The notes beneath the pieces were generated by a model. It saw only the letters and a program-made list of their open reading frames with translations, was not told the DNA's origin and searched no databases. A program made the position numbers and the translations under genes. From assembly GCA_964020085.1 (NCBI GenBank), contig OZ026600.1, positions 17,069,143 to 17,133,142 of the forward strand: 64,000 nt of DNA. The letters run 5' to 3'. How positions within the stretch are numbered: the stretch's first letter is position 1; the number at the start of each line of letters is the position of its first letter. This document shows, piece after piece, positions 36,101 to 39,591 of this stretch. The DNA comes from Micromussa lordhowensis. Its lineage: Eukaryota; Cnidaria; Anthozoa; Scleractinia; Lobophylliidae.

Positions 36101-38775
36101 CATCCCCACCCCCACGGGCTGCCAGGCTGGAGTGCCTCGTAACATCCCTTACTACGTTAGGATCGTGCGTGTAGTATCTAATTGTTCTTCACTGTTTAAT
36201 TTGTTTAGGTTGAACAAGAAGTGTTTAAATATGTCGAGGAAAAACAAGAGTATCAAGTAAGTGCTGGGGAAACCTTCAATGTGCTAGCCTATCGCAACTA
36301 CATATAGAGTACAAGGCAATGAACAGGCCATTTCCGAGTCTTGGCATTTGCCTCGAGAGCCTTTTGCCTCTGTTTCAAAACGAGTCATAGTGCGAAACTT
36401 TCTAGGTGAAAATGAGTTTGATTTGCACGAAAACGAACGTACAAATAAAATAAACTGATCCATTTTCATATGAATGGTTTCGCACGAAGACTCGTTTTCA
36501 CGCAGTGATAGTGGACAACTCGGACATGCCCTCATAAGTGTTCTGACATGCACAGCAGGCTAATTTCATAAAAATTGTCTTCAAGGCTAGGTTGCTCTCT
36601 AAGCCGATCCTTTTCTCCAAGTCTTGTAGCATAAAGGGCCTAGTGGTGTTGCTTCGCATCAGTGCCTCGCGTGTGACTCCCCAGCCTGTTTGTCTGTTTG
36701 TACTACTGTAATTCACTGATACTCGTTATGGAGAGCCACTATGAGGGGGAATTGTTTTGTCACGGACCCCTTCATTCCCGGGGGGACCTCTCAATACTGA
36801 GTCCAACACAGCAACGCTGTGTTTTCCTGAAAAATGGTAAATGAGATCAGGACAATGGAGTGCTCCATTCCATCTTTAATGCTATTGCTAGCTAGCGAAC
36901 TCCTCTCTATGCTGTTTTACAATCTTTTCTTGCTTCCTGCCTGATTCGTTTTCTGATTATCGAATTTTCAAGTGGAACAGATCAGAGTCAAGCGGTGACC
37001 TTCAAAGTTGATTTTTCTATCTTTTGCGACTGCAGTACTGTAGCTTCGTCAACTTCTGATATGAAGTTAAAACAATAAATATATAATATAATGTTAAAAC
37101 AATAATACTCGAGCGTTGTTTTTGCTTTCAGATCCTCCTTGATACACCTTATTTTGACAAACTCCTGAGATTCCTTATCATGAACAAAACTATCTCTGGA
37201 ATTCTACTGAAGACAATTCAAGCCAACAGGTAACTTGTACTTGTTAAGTCGTGTGTGTGTTAAGACCGGGCAATCGATGCTGGACAAATATTGGCTCATC
37301 CTCGGTGTAAGAACCTGTGACACTCACCAGTGACGTAAAACAAAGAAGACAACATAATAGACCCTAACCCTCACAATAGCTACAAAACAAAGAAAAACTT
37401 CATAAGTTTTTACACCGAGGTAAACCCCAAATATGAGAATAGTTTTATATAGACGTGTGCATTTAAAATGTGACAGTGTCTTTTTGCCTCTCAAGTGGTT
37501 CGTGTCATCTCTGTCCTGTGTTCTGGAACTGTGCCTATCGCCCAACGCAACTGTACTTTAGGAATTGGCCAATAACAGTTTGAGTGATATCCTGGTATTT
37601 TAGGTGGAAACCCTTATGGGCTCCCACAGTACACAAACTGCTGTATCGTTGCATTGCTTTTTGCTGTATCGATAAATCTACTGGGAAAGGTGGGGAAGTT
37701 CAAACAAGACGTCCCCCCAAACATGCTGCACTTCTTTTTAGAAACTCCAAAACTTCATCCATTGTCAAGGCAAAACCGACCACAGCTTTATGACTAAGTT
37801 CTTCAAAAAATACCAAAATAGCAAATTTTGTTCAGCCCCTAAGATAATCCACACTCTCCAGCCCTGTTTTGAAGTTTAGTGATGTTCTTTCTTGTTTTAC
37901 CCTCTATAGTAGGCTGGTTGTAGTACAGAAGTGATAATAGCACGATGTGTTCTATTCTGCGGGTTTTCTCTTCAGATTGGAGAACGCTGTACAGCTTGTT
38001 CGGCTGTTTCACCAAGCTCACCCTGACTTGCCCTCGTCCAAATATGTGGCTTCTCATCACATGACGGGATTTGACGAGCTTTGGGTAAGTGATGTGTGCC
38101 ATGTCAAAACCAAGCAGAAATATCTCGGTGAGGATAAATCCAGATGTCTGGAAAAAAAGGGAAAGAACACATTGTGTAAAATGTGCGAGGCCATCCCATA
38201 GTTTTAGAGGGAAATGGTCATGAAACCTGGCAAAGTTCTTTGCTCTTTGTTTCTGTTGACTTTTTGGGAAGGTTGATCCTTCACAAAACCTAGCAAAATA
38301 TACAAAAGGTGGTTATGTGTGCTCATGCAACTAACCAATAGAAACACTTCAATTATGTAATTCATGCATAGTCAATGAGCATAAAACAAAAGATTTCCAG
38401 GGTTAAGGGCCTTCCAACATAAATCTCAGCCTGTCTGTTTGCTTCTTTGATGTCTACCGGCCTTCCTAACGATTTCCTCTACTAACTATGGCCAACGCAA
38501 AATTATTTCGTTTAATGTTCTCTGCAAAGCAACATTGTAATTTTTTTTCACTTCTCCCCTAGACCTTCCTAGAGATGCACGACATGTTAGAAGCCTGTCT
38601 TCCATTTCTACCCAAGGTGGACGCTGACCACGATGATGAGCCCACAGAGCAGCAGTCCCAGTCCCAGTGGTTCGAGGAAGCAGAAGAAACAACGGAACAG
38701 ACAAATATTGAAGATCAGCGTGATGATTTCATAATCACGCTTACTGGGGACTGCAGTCTAGACATTCCACTCTAG
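3..38775 (+). CDS. KNTC1: KNTC1 (Rod), C-terminal ~1,520 residues on 44+ exons; 5' end off window
   Basis: KNTC1/Rod is the large subunit of the Rod-ZW10-Zwilch complex, which sits on unattached kinetochores, recruits Spindly-dynein and Mad1-Mad2, and builds the fibrous corona. I recognise it from several stretches in order: the MRHAMIPWS block, the LVELKKMLSQYGMR block, ARYILTRDQPTVMEDALK, KEYSLFLSVEEY, the LCEKLADG to CSP block, and the C-terminal helical Rod_C-like region. The family has an N-terminal beta-propeller (off window) and then a long alpha-solenoid; everything here is solenoid. All 44 exon joins keep phase, with no frameshift. The encoded part fits a vertebrate-like total of about 2,200 residues. 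Oddities: two GC-AG introns, and an apparent in-frame TAG at 198-200 between the leftmost coding stretch and exon 1. The related solenoid protein NBAS is the main alternative; I think it much less likely. Exon numbers here count from the window edge. Confidence 0.85.
201..301 (+). CDS. KNTC1: KNTC1 window exon 1
   Basis: Reads IRCKATLEVMRHAMIPWSDS and on to EFMAAYP. The acceptor is tttcctctag and the donor a|gtaagt. It leaves two bases (aa) of a split Asn codon. The MRHAMIPWS block is one of the best KNTC1 landmarks. Confidence 0.85.
487..589 (+). CDS. KNTC1: KNTC1 window exon 2
   Basis: Reads (N)DIDLKEQYRLVELKKMLSQ and on to YAARAK. The acceptor is ctcttcatag and the donor aag|gtaaaa. It starts with one base of the split Asn codon and ends in phase 0. 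The LVELKKMLSQYGMR block is typical of KNTC1. Confidence 0.88.
803..1271. mobile_element. MITE family A, copy 1 (469 bp)
   Basis: Ends are inverted repeats: TACAGTTGAACCTCC on the left, and GGTTTCACTGTA on the right, which reverses to TACAGTGAAACC. Both arms carry taagcgaccacc / gaggtggtcgc motifs. Other copies lie at about 48460-48663 and 58769-59658. Confidence 0.7.
1569..1628 (+). CDS. KNTC1: KNTC1 window exon 3
   Basis: A 20-codon exon reading AIARYILTRDQPTVMEDALK, phase 0 on both sides, between caattcag and aag|gtaact. Confidence 0.88.
1970..2760. repeat. Probable interspersed repeat in intron 3
   Basis: Starts with aggacgttcgcgctaattgt, which looks like the end of a repeated element. 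I see no ORF with recognisable protein and could not find the other end. The intron otherwise holds nothing I recognise. Confidence 0.3.
2866..2943 (+). CDS. KNTC1: KNTC1 window exon 4
   Basis: 26 codons, VVASYSHVTEDEAYVFRLQK and on to DEK, phase 0/0, between tctttacag and aag|gtacac. Confidence 0.87.
3293..3409 (+). CDS. KNTC1: KNTC1 window exon 5
   Basis: 39 codons from IPACLELLESLALQQAEKYA to LEKDQSDEQ, phase 0/0. The acceptor is tttgttgtag and the donor cag|gttgga. It is a helical-repeat stretch. Confidence 0.87.
3410..4212. other. Intron 5: no feature except a poly-C run
   Basis: Holds a homopolymer of C at about 3950-3966 and otherwise ordinary AT-rich intron sequence. I see no exon or transposon end. 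Confidence 0.5.
4213..4282 (+). CDS. KNTC1: KNTC1 window exon 6
   Basis: Reads DGNSEKIVAAQAGVAVLKFM then KKH plus one base. Sites are atgatttag and g|gtaagt. Confidence 0.85.
4420..4484 (+). CDS. KNTC1: KNTC1 window exon 7
   Basis: Completes a split Asp codon, then LSSFVEVSDSLSTLQMISAL Q. Sites are taatttacag and cag|gtgagg; ends in phase 0. Confidence 0.86.
4585..4716 (+). CDS. KNTC1: KNTC1 window exon 8, followed by a GC donor
   Basis: 44 codons from KEYSLFLSVEEYQIPDIRNG to EEKVPSYGDEK, phase 0/0, after ttttttccag. The donor is aag|gcaagt, the standard strong form of a GC-AG intron. No GT donor lies close enough to keep the frame, and the next exon joins in phase. Confidence 0.86.
4980..5162. 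mobile_element. Foldback MITE family B, copy 1 (183 bp)
   Basis: Starts TACACCTTATTCCAAAATGG and ends in its complement CCATTTTGGAATAAGGTGTA. The two arms (about 80 bases) pair almost throughout around a short centre. The ends may include a TA target duplication, as for Tc1/mariner-type MITEs. A second copy of exactly the same length lies at 39409-39591, inverted. Confidence 0.85.
5440..5570 (-). mobile_element. Degenerate tRNA-like SINE, second family, copy 1
   Basis: Matches the sequence at 11115-11256 in parts: aaggagttgatttc, accaccgag.gcaaatcc, then a head region with aggatctgatccca and cccta. Decayed. Confidence 0.45.
5715..5945. repeat. Interspersed repeat M, copy 1
   Basis: Shares, in inverted order, gttgtctctataacaagag, cagttgtgaat-like and aaggttctta-like blocks with 33244-33425. 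Both copies end near a caggttctta motif. Confidence 0.5.
5978..6218. mobile_element. MITE family D (about 240 bp)
   Basis: The left end gggcccggttgttcaaagc is the inverse of the right end gctttcggacaacccggccc. A half copy of the left arm occurs at 58343-58437. Confidence 0.7.
6328..6398 (+). CDS. KNTC1: KNTC1 window exon 9
   Basis: Reads KDPPKISSEVLSGAKDVTLT KLF plus two bases. Sites are actttacag and ag|gtaaca. Confidence 0.86.
6650..6751 (+). CDS. KNTC1: KNTC1 window exon 10
   Basis: Completes Arg, then LGELVGVSKEEIRQELMLKA and on to ALDMC plus two bases. Sites are gtatgcag and ag|gtatct. This helical pair is typical of the Rod solenoid. Confidence 0.88.
7169..7350 (+). CDS. KNTC1: KNTC1 window exon 11
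   Basis: 61 codons from RELTDKAPCESTACSLYKVA through LCEKLADGRSIV to CHAATHCSP plus one base. Sites are ctgtttttag and g|gtaagt. The LADG to CSP block matches what I know of KNTC1. Confidence 0.88.
7351..8686. other. Intron 11: 1.3 kb with nothing recognised
   Basis: AT-rich sequence. Short open frames on both strands do not resemble known protein, and I saw no clear inverted or direct repeat. Confidence 0.5.
8687..8798 (+). CDS. KNTC1: KNTC1 window exon 12
   Basis: Completes Glu, then LLCDCAELCKCCRLTDCVYS and on to QSTPQ plus two bases. It is cysteine-rich (7 Cys in about 25 residues). Sites are tatgtttag and aa|gtgagg. Confidence 0.86.
9000..9568. mobile_element. Foldback element C with an inner palindrome (569 bp)
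   Basis: The outer ends are TTAAAGTGCCCATATCATCA and its inverse ending gatatgggcactttaa. The arms also share the aaaattttcgatttggataaaa block. An inner inverted pair at about 9202-9366 (aggaacgtgtgagttcaggc against gcctgaagtcacgtgttcct, with ttacctctgtaaat inside) looks like a second palindrome. Confidence 0.8.
9692..9813 (+). CDS. KNTC1: KNTC1 window exon 13
   Basis: Completes Asn, then SNQDAFIEWTFGERFKEDCL and on to KVSMAALP plus one base. Sites are cccattcag and ttcctg|gtaagg. The donor lies inside the first unit of a downstream tandem repeat (see the repeat at 9806-10610). Confidence 0.87.
9901..10209 (-). mobile_element. tRNA-derived SINE, family 1, copy 1, with target duplication
   Basis: Read on the minus strand it starts with a tRNA-like head: A-box-like tggcctcatggttattgcgc and B-box ggttcgagccc. 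Then comes a body with cttgggcaagacactttact, cacccaggtgtataaatggg and tcgcttcatg blocks. It is flanked by a 10-base direct repeat, ctgatatcag, at 9891-9900 and 10210-10219. Confidence 0.88.
10446..10506 (+). repeat. 15-base minisatellite, about 4 copies
   Basis: Unit agacaagaagagggg, with later copies changing to agacaagtagagggg and tgacaagtagagggg. Confidence 0.8.
10988..11020 (+). repeat. (AAT)n microsatellite
   Basis: Runs of aataataat interrupted by aac, about 33 bases, in intron 13. Confidence 0.85.
11115..11256 (-). mobile_element. tRNA-like SINE, second family, copy 2
   Basis: The minus strand begins ggcgacgtgacggagcggtt, followed by ggtccctggttcaaatcc, which has tRNA A-box- and B-box-like blocks (leucine/serine type). 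Then tagtcccgagttcaactcc. It is too diverged and too long to be a plain tRNA gene. Confidence 0.6.
11455..11526 (+). CDS. KNTC1: KNTC1 window exon 14
   Basis: Reads GCSNPGKQGPFYQTRVAGRP RLCR plus one base. Sites are gtaaacag and gag|gtatac. An earlier donor at 11470 (ccag|gtaaac) has the same phase and would cut the exon to about 15 bases. I prefer the longer form because it stays open and reads like protein. Confidence 0.65.
11617..11753 (+). CDS. KNTC1: KNTC1 window exon 15
   Basis: Completes Asp, then SKVVESADVENQPSHLMLTS through GLNMIRHLHENS to ALQYLLQ. Sites are cttttttaag and cag|gtgagc; ends in phase 0. Confidence 0.87.
12361..12423 (+). CDS. KNTC1: KNTC1 window exon 16
   Basis: 21 codons, TLGLCLQHFAANNMVTRSKE K, phase 0/0, between acatttgtag and aag|gtaact. 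Confidence 0.86.
12517..12602. mobile_element. Short foldback MITE (about 86 bp)
   Basis: The left arm ttgccgccatattggatgac and the right arm gtcatccaacatattgccgc are inverse copies, with aacaaaag / cttttgtt closer to the centre. Confidence 0.65.
12830..13382. mobile_element. Two copies of MITE family G, head to head
   Basis: Left copy 12830 to about 13034 and right copy about 13047-13378 are inverted around ttaaatattcgaaaattcaa. Shared blocks are cagagccacc / ggtggctctg, gataagcataat and gacctgctaaaaacg. The right end is gccagcctcc followed by TTAA (13379-13382). A third copy lies at 50968-51276, also TTAA-flanked. Confidence 0.75.
13641..13742 (+). CDS. KNTC1: KNTC1 window exon 17
   Basis: 34 codons, EVERSSQIEKQRLAKIAAMG and on to SGNLLRK, phase 0/0, between gtcttttag and aag|gtagac. 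Confidence 0.86.
14089..14562. mobile_element. MITE with 20 bp terminal inverted repeats (474 bp)
   Basis: Left gcctggttttcatatgccg, right cggcatgtgagaaccaggc, followed inward by a further inverted block (cctgggacac.gtcgcc / ggcgacac). The small open frames inside show nothing recognisable. Confidence 0.7.
14759..14887 (+). CDS. KNTC1: KNTC1 window exon 18
   Basis: 43 codons, VFNCRSVDHDVGLGYLCSIP and on to GQSCAKIL, phase 0/0, between ttgttttcag and ctg|gtaagg. Confidence 0.87.
15465..15600. repeat. Possible SINE fragment
   Basis: The phrase aagagtagggcacggagttt followed by ccagtgttgtggtctgg has the look of an interspersed coral repeat. I see only this copy, so the call is weak. Confidence 0.3.
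15704..15820 (+). CDS. KNTC1: KNTC1 window exon 19
   Basis: 39 codons, AFAKVGMDYAQLCNEPTLLE and on to WGIKLGRLK, phase 0/0, between ttgttttaag and aag|gtaaat. Confidence 0.87.
16360..16469 (+). CDS. KNTC1: KNTC1 window exon 20
   Basis: Reads MSLKDVYKSDREEKLAILPE and on to LILEFC plus two bases. Sites are catttctag and ag|gtgctg. The opening Met is internal. Confidence 0.85.
16470..17646. other. Intron 20: 1.2 kb with nothing recognised
   Basis: I saw no exon, transposon end or repeat copy shared with the rest of the window. Confidence 0.45.
17647..17857 (+). CDS. KNTC1: KNTC1 window exon 21
   Basis: Completes Arg, then AFKLDEDSALLTYVKQQLVP, a Pro/Ser-rich linker (PPTPPSS), and KVVHKISCTTSLLKLLVQVG to GSK. 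Sites are aatacacag and aag|gtaatt. Confidence 0.87.
18203..18292 (+). CDS. KNTC1: KNTC1 window exon 22
   Basis: 30 codons, VDPYDYDTSLFILKLVKELS and on to APAVDK, phase 0/0, between gctttacag and aag|gtaaag. Confidence 0.87.
18315..18431. mobile_element. MITE family I, copy 1 (117 bp)
   Basis: Inverted ends: ttcggtctctcgggattggg then ctggaactagctt; the right end is the inverse (aagctagttccag then cgagagtacgaa). A second copy is at 38841-38980. Confidence 0.75.
18500..18806. mobile_element. Palindromic element family J, copy 1
   Basis: Begins taacaattattccatgagcc, followed by the inverted pair gttggatatgaagtgat / atcacttcatatccaac around gcgcgtagcgcg, then ggaataattgtttta and a longer tail (aactccgtgcggaaaatt, cttggcgcac, ccatatgacgtaaaactc). 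Copy 2 is at 58060-58303. Confidence 0.75.
19683..19787 (+). CDS. KNTC1: KNTC1 window exon 23
   Basis: 35 codons, GIQLLEYLYQYDRKAAPSSY and on to QNTDNEK, phase 0/0, between cctttgcag and aag|gtaagg. Confidence 0.86.
19950..20125. repeat. Interspersed repeat with the gctgacgtttcgagcgttag block
   Basis: Contains gctgacgtttcgagcgttag followed by cccttcgtcggagcga. I recognise this block as a common invertebrate repeat, possibly the end of a Penelope-like element. Only one copy is visible here, so the class is uncertain. Confidence 0.45.
20657..20750 (+). CDS. KNTC1: KNTC1 window exon 24
   Basis: Reads ATLDHERPLSPLSRSRLPYH and on to GDPWKVL plus one base. Sites are ctgtcacag and g|gtaagg. The LPYHSLLYGDPWKVL block is well formed and likely conserved. 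Confidence 0.87.
20854..20912 (+). CDS. KNTC1: KNTC1 window exon 25
   Basis: Completes Ala, then PELSEETVPKLLGIANLLK. Sites are aaatcgtag and aag|gtgagg; only about 100 bases after exon 24. Confidence 0.87.
21339..21576 (+). CDS. KNTC1: KNTC1 window exon 26
   Basis: The longest exon, 79 codons plus one base. LSSDQMYLTAIRNLARPSTV, a Ser/Pro-rich linker, then YNSEKAKNMLYSIKDKEMAI to QQLPL. Sites are cttgtccag and g|gtaact. Confidence 0.88.
21584..21692. mobile_element. Short foldback MITE
   Basis: The arms gtctccttcgcagccattat and the inverse of catggcggcgatggagac flank gttgtcacgc / gcgtgacgac and a ctaacagcagcggggg centre. Confidence 0.6.
21978..22257. mobile_element. MITE family L, copy 1 (about 280 bp)
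   Basis: The left end catagttaataaagggaaac ggttaggaa is the inverse of the right end ttcctaaccatttccctc aattatctatgg. Copy 2 lies at 38196-38491 in the opposite orientation, sharing gtgtgctcatgcaac-like and ggaaggtctttgaccctgc-like blocks. Confidence 0.75.
22442..22515 (+). CDS. KNTC1: KNTC1 window exon 27
   Basis: Completes Gly, then DEKIDILNTCVDLAKTWKTT CSQK. Sites are ttttcccag and aag|gtaaac. Confidence 0.86.
23014..23180. mobile_element. MITE family K, copy 1
   Basis: Starts ggccacatccgag, ends caaatcggaaat, with tgcctctgt and its inverse acagaggca-like blocks and ggtttcacacgaagacttgt. More copies lie at 31011-31182 and 36326-36531. Confidence 0.7.
23274..23469 (+). CDS. KNTC1: KNTC1 window exon 28
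   Basis: 65 codons plus one base: DEEKAKLTYSRLLELCRGVA through KFNISDASIASLTS and CHLYEHYGA to AHQPP. Sites are cacattttag and ag|gtactg. Confidence 0.88.
23625..23701 (+). CDS. KNTC1: KNTC1 window exon 29
   Basis: Completes Asp, then IHKATEEIASVNNSKIEKIR LHLIE. Sites are gctttcag and gag|gtaggc. Confidence 0.86.
23855..23899 (+). CDS. KNTC1: KNTC1 window exon 30 (45 bases, smallest)
   Basis: 15 codons, KWLPSSTHTSGGDSE, phase 0/0, between actttttcag and gag|gtattt. A short, low-complexity exon inside a helical protein, probably a loop. Confidence 0.8.
24098..24190. repeat. Probable repeat fragment with gacgtcacggcggccatatt
   Basis: Has two nearby copies of gcggccat(a/g)ttggtgt. Similar phrases recur near other elements (34440-34490), so it is likely a MITE end. 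Confidence 0.35.
24634..24695 (+). CDS. KNTC1: KNTC1 window exon 31 (acidic loop)
   Basis: Reads FVTSASEENSENEEDEQNLR plus two bases. Acidic, so probably a disordered surface loop continuing from exon 30. Sites are ccctcctag and ag|gtgagg. Confidence 0.8.
25766..25835 (+). CDS. KNTC1: KNTC1 window exon 32
   Basis: Completes Arg, then VIYIMQSSDQPTAVRFLLNL ANK. Sites are tttgcctag and aag|gtagga. Confidence 0.87.
26098..26460. repeat. Probable interspersed repeat in intron 32
   Basis: Carries acaaaacacgacggcaacga and an inverse-like ttggtatcgccgtcgtcttt about 330 bases away, suggesting a decayed inverted-repeat element. A 147-codon open frame on the minus strand at 26306-26749 partly overlaps it. 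That frame has no recognisable protein and I do not call it a gene. Confidence 0.35.
26968..27074 (+). CDS. KNTC1: KNTC1 window exon 33
   Basis: Reads TGSPSTCRLRALRALFAIAP and on to CNTSVSVI plus two bases. Sites are cttgtttcag and ag|gtgagc. Confidence 0.87.
28099..28234 (+). CDS. KNTC1: KNTC1 window exon 34
   Basis: Completes Arg, then QQMQALVCLAELEGLHIQQS and on to LWRNHKHERK. Sites are cgctgacag and aag|gtttgt; ends in phase 0, so it can join exon 35 across the N gap. Confidence 0.86.
29001..29200. other. Assembly gap, 200 N
   Basis: Exactly 200 N, probably a placeholder length. It lies in the KNTC1 intron between exons 34 and 35 and ends five bases before exon 35. Confidence 0.98.
29206..29301 (+). 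CDS. KNTC1: KNTC1 window exon 35, next to assembly gap
   Basis: 32 codons, AVRLVADLCLDNNIHDPQLW and on to QQLLTFRM, phase 0/0. Only five acceptor bases (ttcag) are visible before the gap at 29001-29200. The donor is atg|gtgagt. Confidence 0.85.
29330..30680 (-). mobile_element. 5'-truncated, frameshifted LINE (CR1/L2- or Jockey-like RT)
   Basis: On the minus strand this is the C-terminal half of a non-LTR reverse transcriptase. It starts at LKRILEHYGIRGLALKWIKS. Motif GVPQGSILGPLFFLLYINDI is at about 30490-30560, the catalytic ILFADDTNVF is at about 30400-30438, then GVILDENLNWKSEISHVANK and the thumb region, ending with FKRALKAFICNNY and a stop at 29600. About 270 bases of 3' UTR end in an AAATAAATAAATATC tail. 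The frame is broken twice: at a microsatellite of ATT/AAT units next to the FADD motif, and again near 30240. With no upstream endonuclease and these breaks, it is inactive. It sits antisense in a KNTC1 intron. Confidence 0.9.
30447..30463 (+). repeat. (ATT)n microsatellite inside the LINE RT
   Basis: Six to seven ATT units. On the LINE strand they encode a run of Ile just before the catalytic FADD segment, and the frame changes here. Confidence 0.85.
30791..30847 (+). CDS. KNTC1: KNTC1 window exon 36, followed by a GC donor
   Basis: 19 codons, IKYLRRVLVTLAGISDLWQ, phase 0/0, after ttatttttag. The donor is cag|gcaagt, the second GC-AG intron of this gene. It starts about 110 bases after the LINE remnant. 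Confidence 0.86.
31011..31182. mobile_element. MITE family K, copy 2
   Basis: Starts ggccatttccaagttccc, with gcctctgtttcaaaacgagt and its inverse actcgttttgacacagaggc, and ends ggcaatgg. The arms match family K at 36326. Confidence 0.75.
31456..31733 (-). mobile_element. tRNA-derived SINE, family 1, copy 2
   Basis: Same body as copy 1. The head on the minus strand is aggcgcggtgacctcatggt then gggtttgagtcctggcc. The tail side reads gagccagttggctcctacgc. Confidence 0.85.
31817..31871 (+). CDS. KNTC1: KNTC1 window exon 37
   Basis: Reads VRCLPQVWRSVLTAPFKS plus one base, between ccttccag and g|gtaggc. About 80 bases downstream of a SINE copy. Confidence 0.84.
32103..32496. mobile_element. pogo/Tigger-like MITE (about 394 bp)
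   Basis: The ends are inverted: CAGTTCAACCCCGCTATTTC then GAACTC, and the inverse of gagttcgagttatcggggtc. The gttcgaaata block is repeated four times inside. Cnidarian pogo/Tigger-type elements carry ends of this kind; the class is from memory, with no transposase present. Confidence 0.65.
32717..32780 (+). CDS. KNTC1: KNTC1 window exon 38
   Basis: Completes Val, then STPLSEEEVAACEESASLLQ plus two bases. Sites are ctcttctag and ag|gtgaaa. Confidence 0.85.
33013..33142 (+). CDS. KNTC1: KNTC1 window exon 39
   Basis: Completes Arg, then CPLLLDLDVYSIAVQFHKVG and on to STARQQHIQ. CPLLLDLD is a good match to the C-terminal Rod region as I remember it. Sites are tctttcag and cag|gtttga. Confidence 0.87.
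33244..33425. repeat. Interspersed repeat M, copy 2 (inverted)
   Basis: Contains cttgttatagagacaacact, cagttgtgaatagatact and acatatatattctgtaatcag, which match 5715-5945 on the opposite strand. Confidence 0.5.
33630..33719 (+). CDS. KNTC1: KNTC1 window exon 40
   Basis: 30 codons, TLLETKCVSEVLTQLDEQRK and on to TLTQADI, phase 0/0, between tacttgcag and att|gtaagc. Confidence 0.86.
34775..35585. mobile_element. Harbinger-like element with 43 bp G-rich TIRs (811 bp)
   Basis: The left end GGGACCGTTCATTTTTTATG continues into gtagggggggctggtgggat; the right end is its inverse with about two mismatches. Flanking TAA at 34772-34774 and 35586-35588 fits a 3-base TWA duplication. Inside, a block of about 90 bases (gggcattctcccccgagaaa; gggcatgctcccccgggaaa) occurs twice, at about 35070 and 35330. 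Long C and G runs flank both arms. No transposase ORF. Confidence 0.8.
36209..36256 (+). CDS. KNTC1: KNTC1 window exon 41
   Basis: 16 codons, VEQEVFKYVEEKQEYQ, phase 0/0, between tttgtttag and caa|gtaagt. The intron before it is about 2.5 kb and holds the Harbinger-like element. Confidence 0.83.
36326..36531. mobile_element. MITE family K, copy 3
   Basis: Starts ggccatttccgagtcttggc and ends acaactcggacatgcc. Inner arms are gcctctgtttcaaaacgagt and actcgttttcacgcag. The best preserved of the three copies at its ends. Confidence 0.78.
37132..37229 (+). CDS. KNTC1: KNTC1 window exon 42
   Basis: Reads ILLDTPYFDKLLRFLIMNKT and on to LKTIQAN plus two bases. Sites are gctttcag and ag|gtaact. Confidence 0.87.
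37976..38084 (+). CDS. KNTC1: KNTC1 window exon 43
   Basis: Completes Arg, then LENAVQLVRLFHQAHPDLPS and on to TGFDELW. Sites are ctcttcag and tgg|gtaagt. Confidence 0.87.
38196..38491. mobile_element. MITE family L, copy 2
   Basis: Starts ccatagttttagagggaaat and ends cctctactaactatgg. Internally it matches 21978-22257 on the opposite strand. It fills most of the last KNTC1 intron. Confidence 0.72.
38563..38775 (+). CDS. KNTC1: KNTC1 last exon with stop
   Basis: 70 codons: TFLEMHDMLEACLPFLPKVD, then a Gln/Glu/Asp-rich tail (EPTEQQSQSQWFEEAEETTE), ending GDCSLDIPL and TAG at 38773-38775. The acceptor is ctcccctag. The acidic tail is probably disordered. Confidence 0.88.
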   Translation, partial: TFLEMHDMLEACLPFLPKVDADHDDEPTEQQSQSQWFEEAEETTEQTNIEDQRDDFIITLTGDCSLDIPL

Positions 38776-38840
38776 AGGAATTTGTGAAATTAATTAACTG
38801 ATGTAAAAGCTATTGATATTTAGGGAAGGAACAGCAGCAA

Positions 38841-38980
38841 TGTTGGACTGAGACTAGTTTGCAACTGAGGCTAATAAGGGGAGTGTTTTCAAATGCGAAT
38901 GGCATGAACATTGTTTTAATGATGCTCCTCTGCATGAGCCTCCATTGCATGCTAGTTCCAGTCCAATACCGAGAATACGT
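38841..38980. mobile_element. MITE family I, copy 2, in the likely KNTC1 3' UTR
   Basis: tgttggactgagactagttt gcaactgaggctaat on the left and cctccattgcatgctagttc cagtcc on the right, inverted and matching 18315-18431, with about 25 extra bases in the middle. Confidence 0.72.
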
Positions 38981-39105
38981 ATTGGGCCTACTGATCCGTC
39001 TTCGTTTCGATACTCTGCTTAAGATAAGTTTAATTAATATTCATCGTTTGTTGAGAGTGGCGAACTTGAATTGCCGTAAAACGGCTTTGTTAACCGAGAT
39101 ATTGT

Positions 39106-39111
39106 AATAAA
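39106..39111 (+). promoter_or_regulatory. AATAAA poly(A) signal, likely for KNTC1
   Basis: First AATAAA after the KNTC1 stop, 330 bases downstream. The implied 3' UTR would contain the MITE copy at 38841-38980. Confidence 0.5.
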
Positions 39112-39408
39112 ACACAGAAAGACCGAACATGTTCATGAAAATCTCTCCTTAAATTTCCCCTTATTGAAATTCAATTCAGAGTCACACGCGCCTAATGAAC
39201 TGAATGTGTGTGGAGCGATAACACTTTCACGAATCAGATGATGATACCAGAGTATGCTAGCATGGATGAGTAGCATCGAAGGAACGTGAAGTCTTCCTTC
39301 CCAAGCCTCACGCGGCTCGGGGACTGGTGCAACTTTGGCATTCGGAAAGAACTGCAGAGAAGCTGGTAACTGCTGTGACACCCATCTAATTCTCCTGTGT
39401 ATAAACTA

Positions 39409-39591
39409 TACACCTTATTCCAATATGGCCACTATTTTAGTGGTTTTTTGTTTGCCTTCAAATTAGCCCTTGTTGCCTCGTTCTTAAACTCGAAATTCAA
39501 AAGAATATTTTCCCTTGAACGAGGCAACAAGGGCTAATTTGCAAGCAAACAAAAGAACACTAAAATGGCAGCCATTTTGGAATAAAGTGTA
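39409..39591. mobile_element. Foldback MITE family B, copy 2 (183 bp)
   Basis: TACACCTTATTCCAATATGG at one end and GCCATTTTGGAATAAAGTGTA-type inverse at the other. It is the reverse orientation of the copy at 4980-5162 and the same length. Confidence 0.85.

Noticed and set aside
1..38775. NBAS as the identity of the large gene
   Set aside because: NBAS shares the beta-propeller plus solenoid plan, but the landmark blocks (MRHAMIPWS, LVELKKMLSQYGMR, the LADG to CSP block) fit KNTC1.
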